The notes beneath the pieces are model-generated. The model searched no databases. It was given only the letters and a program-made list of their open reading frames with translations, and was not told where the DNA came from. Positions 26,751 to 35,210 of a DNA stretch of 64,000 bases are shown here, piece after piece. A program made the position numbers and the translations under genes. The DNA comes from Nodosilinea sp. FACHB-141 (GTDB taxonomy: Bacteria; Cyanobacteriota; Cyanobacteriia; Phormidesmidales; Phormidesmidaceae): NCBI RefSeq assembly GCF_014696135.1, contig NZ_JACJPP010000020.1, positions 147,019 to 211,018 of the forward strand, in the 5' to 3' direction. Within the stretch, counting starts at the first letter, position 1. Each line of letters begins with the position of its first letter.

Positions 26751-26774
26751 TTGAGGGACTTTGAGGGTGTCTGG

Positions 26775-26903
26775 CTCCCCTTCCTCCCAAGTTGGGAGGA
26801 AGGGGCTGGGGGATGGAGGGCGAGGTTGGCGGGAGGTGGCTTGCCCTTTGCTGAAGTTTTCCCTCTCTCTAAATTCCTCTCCCAGATTGGGAGAGGGACT
26901 TTG
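26775..26903. repeat. 129-base direct repeat, copy 2 (upstream of DUF559)
   Basis: Same order of hairpins and G-rich linker as 26208-26336: CTCCCCTTCCTCCCAAG/TTGGGAGGAAGGGG, GGGGGATGGAGGGCGAGG, then TCCTCTCCCAGA/TTGGGAGAGGGACTTTG. Both copies measure 129 bases and differ at scattered positions. On the minus strand this copy is open in the frame of DUF559. Confidence 0.8.
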
Positions 26904-26950
26904 GCACCCTTCCAACCTTTACTGGGGCGAAGAAATTTGCTGCACCGTCC

Positions 26951-26968
26951 TGTAGTATGTATACTACA
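26951..26968. promoter_or_regulatory. Perfect 18-bp palindrome, candidate operator
   Basis: TGTAGTAT-GT-ATACTACA is an exact dyad with a 2-base centre, about 190 bases upstream of the MFS gene start at 27158. Its size and symmetry suit a dimeric repressor. Between it and the transporter start, a stretch is open for about 50 codons without a usable start codon (about 26956-27118), possibly a gene remnant. Confidence 0.45.
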
Positions 26969-27157
26969 AGTCAGCCATTGATGCTTTATTAGATCCGCAA
27001 GACCCAGCTCAGGAGCGGTTTGATGCTACATCCAGGTTGATTACTTCAATACTCTTGGGCAAAGACCATCTGTCTCACCCCTTGTCTTACTCGAGCCACA
27101 CTCAGACGCAGTTCTGACCAACACAATTTAGATCGTAGGTGGGGGGAGGAAGATTCA

Positions 27158-28489
27158 ATGAAACCCGTTTTCTATGTCATTTTGGCCAACTCATTGGTGG
27201 CGATTCTAACCAACACTTTGGTCTGGTTTGGAGTCACGTTTTGGGTTTACCTGCAAACCCGATCGGTGCTGGCGACCTCGGTGATGGCTGGCATATATCT
27301 GGTCACCGTCGCTGTTTCCGGCTTTTTCTTGGGTTCGCTGGTCGATCGCTACCGCAAAAAAAACGCCCTGCTGATTTCCAGCGTTGGTTCGCTGGTGATG
27401 TATGCGCTCGCCTACCTAATTTATGCATCTACGCCAGCGGCTGTTTTTGCCGATGCGTCTAGTGCCATGCTCTGGGGATTTATTGTGTTGACGCTGATGG
27501 GGGCGATCGCAGGCAACCTGCGCACCATCGCTCTGCCAACTCTGGTCACGATACTGATTGCTGAAACGGAGCGCGACAAAGCCAACGGCCTAGTCGGCAC
27601 TATCAATGGCGTGGCTTTTTTGGGGGCTTCTGTGGTCAGCGGGCTGGCGATCGGGTTTTTGGGCATGTATTGGATGCTGGTGATGGCGATCGCGCTCACT
27701 GTCCTAACCATTCTTCATTTGTGCACTATTGCTATTCCTGAAAAGCGCATTGTTCAGACTGGGGCGAAAACTGATCACATCGATATTCGAGGCACGATTC
27801 AGGTGATTCGTCTGGTGCCGGGTTTATTTGCGCTGATCTTCTTCAACTGCTTCAACAACTTTTTGGGCGGCGTCTTTATGTCGCTGATGGATGCCTACGG
27901 GCTGTCTCTGGTGTCGGTGCAGGTTTGGGGCATTGTGTGGGGCGTTTTGAGTTTGGGGTTTATTGTTGGCGGGCTGGGTGTGGCTCGATTTGGGTTGGGC
28001 AAAAGCCCGTTGCGCACCATGTTTTTATCCAACATTGTGATGTGGATAGTGGCGATGGGTTTCACAATTCAGCCGTCGATTATTTTGCTGGCGGTTGGAT
28101 TGTTGGTGTATTTGTGCTTGATTCCTGTGGTCGAAGCTTCAGAGCAGCTGATCTTGCAGACGATGATTCCGCTGGAGCGTCAGGGACGGGTGTTTGGCTT
28201 TGCCCAAAGTGTTGAGCAGGCGGCCTCTCCGCTCACGGCATTTATGATTGGGCCGATCGCCCAGTTTCTGTTTATTCCTTTTATGACCACCGGGGCTGGG
28301 GTCGATTTGATTGGTCCCTGGTTTGGCACCGGCACCGATCGCGGCATTGCCCTGTTGTTCACCCTAACGGGCTGCGTGGGGCTGGTGGTGACGGTGCTGG
28401 CAATGCGATCGCGCGCCTACCGCAATCTGTCGGCAGATTATCAGCGGCGTTATGCCGAGACTGTTCAGCTTGAGGCTGGGAATTTGTGA
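27158..28489 (+). CDS. Major facilitator superfamily transporter
   Basis: 443 residues, about 12 membrane spans. The loop after helix 2 has GSLVDRYRKKNALL (motif A-like). The protein resembles the drug-efflux MFS group related to MFS_3/enterobactin exporters (FWVYLQTRSVLATSVMAGIYLVTVAVSGFFLG; PLERQGRVFGFAQSVEQAASPL). It probably exports a small molecule. A perfect dyad at 26951-26968 lies upstream and may be the regulator site. Convergent with the dienelactone hydrolase gene. Confidence 0.87.
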   Translation: MKPVFYVILANSLVAILTNTLVWFGVTFWVYLQTRSVLATSVMAGIYLVTVAVSGFFLGSLVDRYRKKNALLISSVGSLVMYALAYLIYASTPAAVFADASSAMLWGFIVLTLMGAIAGNLRTIALPTLVTILIAETERDKANGLVGTINGVAFLGASVVSGLAIGFLGMYWMLVMAIALTVLTILHLCTIAIPEKRIVQTGAKTDHIDIRGTIQVIRLVPGLFALIFFNCFNNFLGGVFMSLMDAYGLSLVSVQVWGIVWGVLSLGFIVGGLGVARFGLGKSPLRTMFLSNIVMWIVAMGFTIQPSIILLAVGLLVYLCLIPVVEASEQLILQTMIPLERQGRVFGFAQSVEQAASPLTAFMIGPIAQFLFIPFMTTGAGVDLIGPWFGTGTDRGIALLFTLTGCVGLVVTVLAMRSRAYRNLSADYQRRYAETVQLEAGNL

Positions 28490-28541
28490 TGAGACGTTCG
28501 CAAGTAATCTAGGGATCTCTTGTGAATTTGGGTTGCTCAGT

Positions 28542-29285
28542 TCAGATTTTGTTTGAACACAGTTGCGTTGATAAATGCAGCTTGAAAAAGTCCATCAAGG
28601 TCTGCCAAGCGTGCTCGGCGGCGGCAGGATGGTAGGACTCGCGCTCGTGGCAAAAAAATCCGTGTGTGGCATCTGGATACACTTGCACGGTGTAGATTTT
28701 GCCGAGCTGCTGAAACCTAGTCTCGATTTGCTGCACGCGATCGCCCCCAATAAACGGATCTTGACCACCAAAAAACAACAGCATTGGCACAGTAATATCC
28801 TGCACCGCTTCGATCCACTCATCGAGCACCATGCCGTAAAAGGGCGCAGCGGCGGTAATATCGGCTGAAAAGCGGCAGGCGGTGAGAAAGCTCAACCCTC
28901 CCCCTAGGCAAAACCCGGTGACGCCAATGCGATCGGTGTCGGGGCGCGCTTTGAGATAGGCGATCGCGGCTTTGAGATCATTCTCAACCGGCGGGCCAAA
29001 ATCGAGCTGCCACATCAACGCCATAGCGGCATCAACTTGGTCGTAGCTAAAGGTATGGTCGGTCGGTTCGCGGTAGTACAAGTCGGGGGCCAGGACCACA
29101 TAGCCCTCCTGCGCTATCCGGGCTGCCACGTCGCGAATGTGGGCGGTTAAGCCAAAGGCTTCCATTAGCAGCAAAACAGCGGGGAAAGGTCCCGATCGCG
29201 TGGGTTTGCACAAAAAAGCGGGCATGTAGCCCTCGGGGGTGGCCACGGTGACGTCAGCCTGTTCAATGGCTTGTTTAACCGGCAT
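28542..29285 (-). CDS. Dienelactone hydrolase-family alpha/beta hydrolase
   Basis: 247 residues. Nucleophile elbow with Cys in GVTGFCLGGGLSFLTACRF, Asp in LLFFGGQDPFI, and His in YPDATHGFFCHERESYH form the Cys-Asp-His triad of carboxymethylenebutenolidase. The opening VTVATPEGYMPAFLCKP and PAVLLLMEAFGLTAHIRDVAARIA are typical. The true substrate may be any small lactone or ester. An AraC-type regulator gene lies about 90 bases upstream on the same strand. Confidence 0.9.
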   Translation of the reverse strand: MPVKQAIEQADVTVATPEGYMPAFLCKPTRSGPFPAVLLLMEAFGLTAHIRDVAARIAQEGYVVLAPDLYYREPTDHTFSYDQVDAAMALMWQLDFGPPVENDLKAAIAYLKARPDTDRIGVTGFCLGGGLSFLTACRFSADITAAAPFYGMVLDEWIEAVQDITVPMLLFFGGQDPFIGGDRVQQIETRFQQLGKIYTVQVYPDATHGFFCHERESYHPAAAEHAWQTLMDFFKLHLSTQLCSNKI

Positions 29286-29378
29286 TGTAGTTTTTCTAGA
29301 GACTGCTATGGCCAGCTTAGACAGGGGGCTAACCCAGGCTCTAGAACAAAGCGGTGAACCCTTAGGAGATTTCTGCGA

Positions 29379-30293
29379 TCACGATTGGCGAAACTGGGTG
29401 GGGGTGGCCCCGGTCAGGCGTTTGAACCAGCGAGTGAGATGGCTTTGATCGCAGAAGCCAACTTTGGCGGCAATCTCGGCCAGGCCCAGGGGGCTGTGGC
29501 GAAGCCAAAACTGGGCGCGCTCAACCCGGCGTTGCAGAATGTATTGGTGGGGAGTAACCCCCTCGCTGTGCTTGAATAGGCGGGCAAAGTAGGCTGGGCT
29601 CAGGCGGGCGATCGCAGCTAGCTCAACTAGCGTTGGCTCTTGATGCAGGTGGGCATCGATATAGGCCTTGACCTGTTGGCGCTGCGTCTGAGATAGCCCC
29701 CCGGCAACGCTGGCCAGCCTCGGCTGGGTGGTGCAGTAGTGGCGCAGCAGATGAATCGCTAAGGTCGTTTTTAGGCTATCTACCAGCAGTGGGCTGCCGA
29801 GGCCACCCAGTTCGGCCTCGGTTTTTAGCGTGGAGAGTACTGTGCTCACCAACCGATCGTCGGCCTCCATAAACTGCGGCCTTAGCTCAATGCGATCGAC
29901 CTGCACCCAATCTTGCCCCATCTGTTGCAGCAGGTCGGGCTCTAGGGCCAGCACCATGAACTGCGCGGCACTATCCCAGCTACAGCGGTGGGTTGTGCCG
30001 GCTGGAATAATCGATATGCCGCCCGCTGTGCGATCTTCTCGGTGGCGCTTGCCGTCTAGCCAGCGGTACCCCGTGGGCATCTGATTTGAAGGATCAGGAA
30101 AACCCAGGGCGATCGCGTGCAGGGTGTGTTGATGCTCTGCGGTACAAAACTTTGGCTGCTGGTACAGCTCCAGGTGCAATCCGTCCCAGCCAGAGCTGGT
30201 TAAGACCGCCGGTTGGGGCAGCAATCCTTCCGCTGGATTCGCCTCCCGATGGTCAAGCACTGAGACAGTTGGGTCTATGGGCAACATGCTCAA
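29379..30293 (-). CDS. AraC-family transcriptional regulator
   Basis: 304 residues. The N-terminal half is a cupin-like sensor (HQHTLHAIALGFPDPSN, GGISIIPAGTTHRCSWDS). The C-terminal half has two helix-turn-helix units, EPTLVELAAIARLSPAYFARLFKHSEG and the signature LAEIAAKVGFCDQSHLTRWFKRLTGATPTQFR. Its spacing suggests it is transcribed ahead of, and may regulate, the dienelactone hydrolase. Divergent from the STAND gene. Confidence 0.9.
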   Translation of the reverse strand: MSMLPIDPTVSVLDHREANPAEGLLPQPAVLTSSGWDGLHLELYQQPKFCTAEHQHTLHAIALGFPDPSNQMPTGYRWLDGKRHREDRTAGGISIIPAGTTHRCSWDSAAQFMVLALEPDLLQQMGQDWVQVDRIELRPQFMEADDRLVSTVLSTLKTEAELGGLGSPLLVDSLKTTLAIHLLRHYCTTQPRLASVAGGLSQTQRQQVKAYIDAHLHQEPTLVELAAIARLSPAYFARLFKHSEGVTPHQYILQRRVERAQFWLRHSPLGLAEIAAKVGFCDQSHLTRWFKRLTGATPTQFRQS

Positions 30294-30656
30294 TTAGAAA
30301 GATTTAGAAATCAGATCTGCACCTGCTCATTGTGGAACCACATCGTCCTAGCTGGGATAGGTAAAACCAAAGTAACTTGGCAGCAAAGCTTTTCAATAAC
30401 AGCTTATGCCTGAGTGGCTTTGGTATAAACCCAAGCTACAGCTGTTTAAGTAAGTTCAGCTTTGTTTTATAACTTTTCTGCAAACCTATAAGCGGGAGCA
30501 ATGTTGGTTAACTGCGATCTAGCGTTGGCTTATGCCTTTGCAGCAGAGGTATAAGCAATGGCTGCTAACCTTTGGTGCAATGCTGTTAGGGCTACAGCTT
30601 TGGCAGGTAAAGAGTAATGGGGTTATCGTTAGGGCAAGTTTTGCGGCAACTCGACG
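30294..30656. other. 363-base spacer between divergent genes
   Basis: A+T rich. It must contain promoters for the AraC gene (leftward) and the STAND NTPase (rightward). A short frame starting at 30532 (MPLQQRYKQW) has a hydrophobic stretch but runs into the STAND gene out of frame and is not convincing. Short near-repeats CTTATGCC occur at about 30405 and 30529. Confidence 0.4.
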
Positions 30657-32936
30657 ATGTCTGGAGCAGCCTCGCCCCACCCGCCCCATTTGTCAGCCAT
30701 CCAGCGGCTCAATTTCATTCGTACGCTGAATGCATTGCCAGTGCCACAGTTTGAGGAGCTGGTTTTTAGCTTGAACCCACCACGGGGCATTGTTCCGCCA
30801 GATGTGGCGGCTTTGGGAAATCGCACGTCGGTTTTGCTGCAATGGGCAGAAGGCTCGACTGGCCCTGGCCTGGCTCAGGTGCAAGACCTGTTGAGCCTGA
30901 TTTTGGGAGAACCTAACCCTGCTGCATCTAACACCGTCAGTGCTAGCCCCCTGTTTTTGGCTCCGCGCCGGAACCCGTTTTTTACGGGGCGAGAGGAGCT
31001 GCTAAAGCAGATTCACCAGGCGATGGCGGCGGGGGAACCGGCAGCGCTGAGCGGGTTAGGGGGCGTGGGCAAAACGCAGATTGCGGCGGAGTATGCCCAT
31101 CGCCACCGAGAGCAGTATAGCGATGTGCTGTGGGTGCGGGCCGAAACTCATGATGAGCTAGTTTCGGGGCTCACGGCCCTGGCCCAAGACTTGGGGCTGG
31201 CGCTGAGCCAGGAGACCGACCAGGCGGTGGTGGTGCAGGCGGTGAAAGGCTGGTTAAGCAAAAACTCTGGCTGGCTGTTGATATTAGACAATGCCGACCA
31301 TTTGGAGCTGGTGAGAGATTGGCTGGGGCTGTGCGACCATGGTCACATTTTGCTAACTACTCGCGCCTCGGAGACGCGTCCGCTAGCGGTGTGTGTTGAG
31401 GTGCTAAAAATGCCAACCCAGGAGGGGGCGCTGTTTTTGCTGCGGCGCTGCGGTCGGGTGGGCCAGGAGGGCACTTGGGCAGAGGCAACGGAAGCCGATC
31501 AAACTCTGGCCTTGGCACTGTGTGAGCAGATGGATGGGCTGCCGTTGGCCCTTGACCAAGCGGGGGCCTACATTTTAGAAATGCCCTCTAGCCTGACGGA
31601 ATATTTGCGGCTTTACCAAGCAGCTGAGCCGCAGTTGTTGGCCCAGCGGGGAGACAACGCCCTCGACCATCCTTCGGTGACGATTACATTTGGTCTAGCG
31701 GTGCGAGTAGCTAGCCAGCGACTACCAGCGGTGGCGGATTTTCTGAATCTGTGCGCGTTTTTGGCCCCAGATGGCATTCCTGAAGAGCTGTTTAAAGACG
31801 GTGCAGCTGCGTTTGAGGAACTGTTGCAGAGTGTCCTGACAGAGCCGCTGGAGTATATGGCACTGCTGCGAGAAGCGGGGCGATTTTCGCTGGTGGTGCG
31901 TGATGTGCAGGAGCAGACTTTTAGCCTGCACCGGCTGGTGCAGGCGGTAGTTCGCGATGGGTTGGATGAGGCGGCGCAGGAAAATTTAGTTCGACAACTA
32001 CTGGAGGCCATAAGTAGTGCATTTCCAAAGATTGAGTTTGTGAATTGGTCGATGTGCGATCGCCTGCTGCCCCATGCCTTGGCCCTAGTAGGTTGGCAAC
32101 AGCACTTTGCAATTGAGATTAAATCGACTGGACGATTGCTCAATCAAATTGCATTTTACTTGAAGGAACGTGGTCGTTACAGCGAAGCCGAACCTCTCTA
32201 TCAAAATGCCCTGGCGATGCGCAAACGGCTGTTGGGTGACGAGCATCCCAATGTTGCTACCAGCCTCAATAATCTGGCTGTGCTCTACTACAGTCAGGGG
32301 CGCTATGGGGAAGCCGAACTTCTCTATCAAAATGCCCTAGCGATGCGCAAACGGCTGTTGGACGACGAGCATTCCGATGTCGCCCATAGTTTCAATAATC
32401 TGGCCAGTCTCTACTACAGTCAAGGGCGCTATGGGAAAGCCGAACCCCTTTTTCAAGAAGCCCTGGCGATGCAAAAACGGTTGTTGGGTGACGAGCATCC
32501 CAATGTTGCTCGTAGCCTTAATAATCTAGCTGTGCTCTACAACAATCAAGGGCGCTATGGGGAGGCCGAACCCCTCTATCAAGATGCCCTAGCGATGCAA
32601 AAACGGCTGTTGGGCGACGAGCATTCTGCTGTCGCTCGTAGTCTCAATAATCTGGCCATGCTCTACACCAATCAAGGGCGTTATGGGGAGGCCAAACCCC
32701 TCTATCAAGATGCCTTGGAAATGCGCAAACGGCTATTGGGCGACGAGCATCCTGATGTTGCCAGTAGCCTCAATAATCTGGCCATGCTCTACGCCAATCA
32801 AGGGCGCTGTGAGGAGGCCGAACCCCTCTACCAAAATGCCCTGTCGATATATAAACAGCTATTAGGCGACGAGCATCCCAAAACTAAGACGGTTCGGCAA
32901 GATCTGAAACGCTTGCAGCAGAGGCAAGAGTCTTAA
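30657..32936 (+). CDS. STAND NTPase: effector-associated-like domain, NB-ARC, six TPRs
   Basis: 759 residues. Residues about 12-85 (LNFIRTLNALPVPQFEELVFSLNPP...SVLLQWAEG) look like the small helical effector-associated (EAD-type) adaptor domains of bacterial conflict proteins. NB-ARC begins near 105 (RNPFFTGREELLKQI), with Walker A GLGGVGKT at 133-140, kinase-2 LLILDNAD near 207-214, a sensor arginine in ILLTTRA, and GLPLALDQAGAYI. A winged-helix/ARC region follows. From about 500, six 42-residue TPRs of the kinesin-light-chain type (LNNLAVLYYSQGRYGEAE...GDEHPNVA) form the sensor. Homologues act as inflammasome-like immune or signalling switches. The partner effector carrying the matching EAD is not seen nearby and should lie elsewhere in the genome. 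Start ATG with weak ribosome site. Confidence 0.87.
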   Translation: MSGAASPHPPHLSAIQRLNFIRTLNALPVPQFEELVFSLNPPRGIVPPDVAALGNRTSVLLQWAEGSTGPGLAQVQDLLSLILGEPNPAASNTVSASPLFLAPRRNPFFTGREELLKQIHQAMAAGEPAALSGLGGVGKTQIAAEYAHRHREQYSDVLWVRAETHDELVSGLTALAQDLGLALSQETDQAVVVQAVKGWLSKNSGWLLILDNADHLELVRDWLGLCDHGHILLTTRASETRPLAVCVEVLKMPTQEGALFLLRRCGRVGQEGTWAEATEADQTLALALCEQMDGLPLALDQAGAYILEMPSSLTEYLRLYQAAEPQLLAQRGDNALDHPSVTITFGLAVRVASQRLPAVADFLNLCAFLAPDGIPEELFKDGAAAFEELLQSVLTEPLEYMALLREAGRFSLVVRDVQEQTFSLHRLVQAVVRDGLDEAAQENLVRQLLEAISSAFPKIEFVNWSMCDRLLPHALALVGWQQHFAIEIKSTGRLLNQIAFYLKERGRYSEAEPLYQNALAMRKRLLGDEHPNVATSLNNLAVLYYSQGRYGEAELLYQNALAMRKRLLDDEHSDVAHSFNNLASLYYSQGRYGKAEPLFQEALAMQKRLLGDEHPNVARSLNNLAVLYNNQGRYGEAEPLYQDALAMQKRLLGDEHSAVARSLNNLAMLYTNQGRYGEAKPLYQDALEMRKRLLGDEHPDVASSLNNLAMLYANQGRCEEAEPLYQNALSIYKQLLGDEHPKTKTVRQDLKRLQQRQES

Positions 32937-33121
32937 GCGTTGCAGGTCGGGCAGAACATGGAGAGGTAGCCGTAAAGCTACTGAATGCAGTAATAACAAA
33001 ACTGTAGAAAAAGTACTAAAAATTCGACATTCTCACGGTGATAGCTGCCTATTTTTAAAGAATACCTTAAGAATGTTGGCGGCCATACCAACATCAACCA
33101 GCTACCTAAGGGGGTATCACT

Positions 33122-33478
33122 ATGGCACGCAAAAAGCGTAGTTCTCTAGTGGTTAAAAAAGCCGAACGGCGCGCGGCCAGCATGGCTGCGATCGCATCCG
33201 ATCTCGACCTGGGCCACGGCATGTCGGTGCAGGAATTTAATAACAGTATTGAGCGCGTGCGCGAAAGAATTGCCACCTACAACCGCCTGCTCTCAAACGT
33301 AGACCAGGTCTACAACGACATGCTGCTCGAAGAAGCCGCCCTCTCTGAACTGACGGAGCGCATGCTGGCGGCGGTGGCTGCTAGGTATGGTCGCCGCAGC
33401 CCCGAGTATGAAATGGCTGGTGGCTCTCGCCGGGGCACCCAGCAGCGGGTGCTCTCCACTACCTCGGTGCTGGATTAA
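33122..33478 (+). CDS. Small basic/coiled-coil protein of unknown function
   Basis: 118 residues with a good AAGGGGGT site before the ATG. It has a very basic N-terminus (ARKKRSSLVVKKAERRAA), then a long amphipathic helix (GMSVQEFNNSIERVRERIATYNRLLSNVDQVYNDMLLEEAALSELTERMLAAVAARYG), suggesting a coiled coil. The C-terminus is polar. Length and architecture resemble small nucleic-acid-associated proteins, but I recognise no family. Confidence 0.7.
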   Translation: MARKKRSSLVVKKAERRAASMAAIASDLDLGHGMSVQEFNNSIERVRERIATYNRLLSNVDQVYNDMLLEEAALSELTERMLAAVAARYGRRSPEYEMAGGSRRGTQQRVLSTTSVLD

Positions 33479-33740
33479 ATTGCAATCTAATTAATATTAC
33501 TTGCGTCCGTTTTACGGGTGGGGTAATGTGTGGAGCTAAGGTTGTCTGCGGGCAGCCTGGCTTCCCAAAAATTTGGTCAAGCGCCACTGGAAGGTGTGGG
33601 GACACCAACCAGCGGCTAACCTCGTCGACAGTAGCACCTGTCTCGGAGGCTAAGGTGATTTTACCTGGCCGTCTCGAACTGCAACATGTCTGGGGCGGCC
33701 AAGTTTTTGGGATTCCTTACCCATCACAAAAAAGGAATCC

Positions 33741-34028
33741 TTGAATATGTTGTGTTTGCCATATCTGGTGTCGTCTGCCCAAAAACGGGAGGCGACCAAT
33801 CCGCTGCTGCTAGCGAACCCAAACGAGCAGCCAGAGCGCGAGCGATTGCGCCATCTGGTGATTGGCTCACCGGGCGGGGTGCGAGCCACCATCCACCAGC
33901 TGCACGTGCTGAACTATGCTGACCAAATGACCTGGAGCCAGCTCATCACCATCCCACCCTCAGGGATTTTGATTACCCCAGCCCAGGGCGAGGTGTTTAG
34001 CTACCTAGTGCGCTACCGCCAGAGTTGA
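33741..34028 (+). CDS. Small conserved-looking protein of unknown function
   Basis: 95 residues at most; starts at 33741 or at the second ATG two codons later. The body ATNPLLLANPNEQPERERLRHLVIGSPGGVRATIHQLHVLNYADQMTWSQLITIPPSGILITPAQGEVFSYLVRY has strong strand/helix alternation and no low complexity, so it is probably real. A hairpin GGATTCCTT/AAGGAATCC at about 33710-33740 lies just before the start and could occlude the ribosome site. Function unknown. Confidence 0.6.
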   Translation: MNMLCLPYLVSSAQKREATNPLLLANPNEQPERERLRHLVIGSPGGVRATIHQLHVLNYADQMTWSQLITIPPSGILITPAQGEVFSYLVRYRQS

Positions 34029-34083
34029 CCCGTGGGATGGGCAAAGTGAACCGTGCCCATCTGCTACCCATAGCGATCGCCAC

Positions 34084-34111
34084 AAAAAAAGCGGGAACCG
34101 TAGTTCCCGCT
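34084..34111 (-). terminator. Rho-independent terminator of the CP12-like gene
   Basis: On the minus strand AGCGGGAAC / GTTCCCGCT (loop TACG) is followed by TTTTTTTGTG. It sits 60 bases beyond the CP12-like stop. Confidence 0.85.
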
Positions 34112-34171
34112 AAGTGCTGAGTGTTGAGGGAAAAACACTGGAAGAAGGATCGTCGTTTCGCTGTCTAGAGG

Positions 34172-34441
34172 CTAGACATCATACATACGGGCTTCAGGTG
34201 CCTCGGGGTTGGCCAGGCAGTACTGAGCAAAGGCCGACTGCGCGGTGGCCCGTTGCTGGCGCTGGGCCACCTGAAGTTCTTCGACGGCTTCCCATGCGAT
34301 CGCAACGTCACGGTTGCAGTGCCCATCCATAGCCGACAGCCGTCTAGCGTGCTCGAGGGCGGCCCGCAGTTGGCCCTCCAGAGATGCCTTGCGATCGGCG
34401 GGGGTAGCGGTGTTGGTAAAAACAGCGGTGGTTGCACTCAT
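34172..34441 (-). CDS. cp12: CP12-like protein with altered cysteines
   Basis: 89 residues from the ATG at 34441, which has GGAGAG upstream. It shows the CP12 core IAWEAVEELQ (family consensus AWDAVEEL) and the C-terminal QYCLANPEAPEARMYDV (consensus YCxxNPxAxECRxYD). CP12 binds GAPDH and phosphoribulokinase in the dark to stop the Calvin cycle, controlled by two disulfides. Here the N-terminal Cys pair is missing (one Cys at 42, out of register). In the C-terminal pair only Cys75 remains; the other position is Ala. It therefore cannot make the usual disulfides. Either a redox-insensitive variant, or a second CP12 with a different role. It is monocistronic with its own terminator. Confidence 0.85.
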   Translation of the reverse strand: MSATTAVFTNTATPADRKASLEGQLRAALEHARRLSAMDGHCNRDVAIAWEAVEELQVAQRQQRATAQSAFAQYCLANPEAPEARMYDV

Positions 34442-34620
34442 GGCCTTGCTCTCCGTAGGGTTGCTTTCGAACTTGAATTCACTATATCTATAACTCAATC
34501 GGATGACTAGACCTAAAACATATAAGCTTCCTCTATCAGTCATCAGGTTCTCTTACCAGTGCCTGAGCAGGCTATGGAGACCATAGAAAGACTTCGGCAA
34601 TCTCAGCGTTCTTTCCCAGA

Positions 34621-34703
34621 GTGTAGGTTGGGCAGAACGCAGTGGAAACCCAACACCAGACTGAGCTTTGTTGGGTTTTGCTAACGCGCCACCCAACCTA
34701 CAC
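34621..34703. repeat. 83-base MITE-like foldback, GTGTAGGTTGGG ends
   Basis: Perfect 12-bp terminal inverted repeats GTGTAGGTTGGG / CCCAACCTACAC enclose inner arms AAACCCAACA / TGTTGGGTTT, giving a long foldback. The same ends, slightly diverged, bound the element at 36932-37170. A worn right-half copy lies at 35421-35466. Confidence 0.75.
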
Positions 34704-34739
34704 AGTGGCTACTGCGATCGCGAACTGCCCCCGTAGGAG

Positions 34740-34773
34740 AAAACCCAACAAACCCTTGATTCTGTTGGGTTTT
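34740..34773 (-). terminator. Hairpin downstream of the YciI-like gene
   Basis: AAAACCCAACA / TGTTGGGTTTT (11-bp perfect stem, 12-base loop) ends in TTTT on both strands. It lies 20 bases past the stop of the leftward YciI-like gene. It shares the AACCCAACA core with the MITE at 34621, so it may have been borrowed from that element. Confidence 0.7.
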
Positions 34774-34793
34774 CTCTTCACTGCGAAATGAGG

Positions 34794-35210
34794 TTATTTC
34801 CCTTTTTCTAACTCAGCTCGTATGCGGTCTTCCTGTTCCCGCAGCTCTGGAGTAAAGGCCTCGCCAAAGTCATCTGCCTCAAAGATCGGTCGAATCTCGA
34901 TTTCGTCGTTTTGAAAAGGGCTGCGCTTAACCCAGTCAATCGCTTCTGCCATCGACTGCACTTGCCAAATCCAGAACCCGGCTAGCAGTTCTTTGGTCTC
35001 GGCGAACGGGCCGTCGATAACGGTGCGAGTTTTGCCCGAGCAGGCTACCCTCACCCCTTTTGAACTCGGATGTAGTCCCTCGCCCGCCAGCATCACGCCA
35101 GCGTTAGCCAGTTCTTCATTAAACTGTCCCATTTCAGCCAAAAGTGCTTCGCTGGGCATTACCCCTGCCTCCGAGTCGGCGTTGGCTTTGACTAAAACCA
35201 TAACTTTCAT
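34794..35210 (-). CDS. YciI/DGPF-domain protein
   Basis: 138 residues from the ATG at 35210, chosen for its AGGAGA ribosome site. An upstream ATG would add 26 unlikely residues. It has the ferredoxin-like YCII fold: MKVMVLVKANADSEAG, then the family box TVIDGPFAETKELLAGFWIWQV, and SMAEAIDWVKRSPF. DGPF-domain proteins are often encoded with ECF sigma factors (as in PhyR/SigJ-like systems) or act as small stress proteins; no sigma factor is present here. Single gene with a hairpin terminator. Confidence 0.88.
   Translation of the reverse strand: MKVMVLVKANADSEAGVMPSEALLAEMGQFNEELANAGVMLAGEGLHPSSKGVRVACSGKTRTVIDGPFAETKELLAGFWIWQVQSMAEAIDWVKRSPFQNDEIEIRPIFEADDFGEAFTPELREQEDRIRAELEKGK

Noticed and set aside
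31900..32936. Regular 126-bp repeats that could be taken for a CRISPR array
   Set aside because: They encode in-frame TPRs with no variable spacers; the same holds for 45960-46900.
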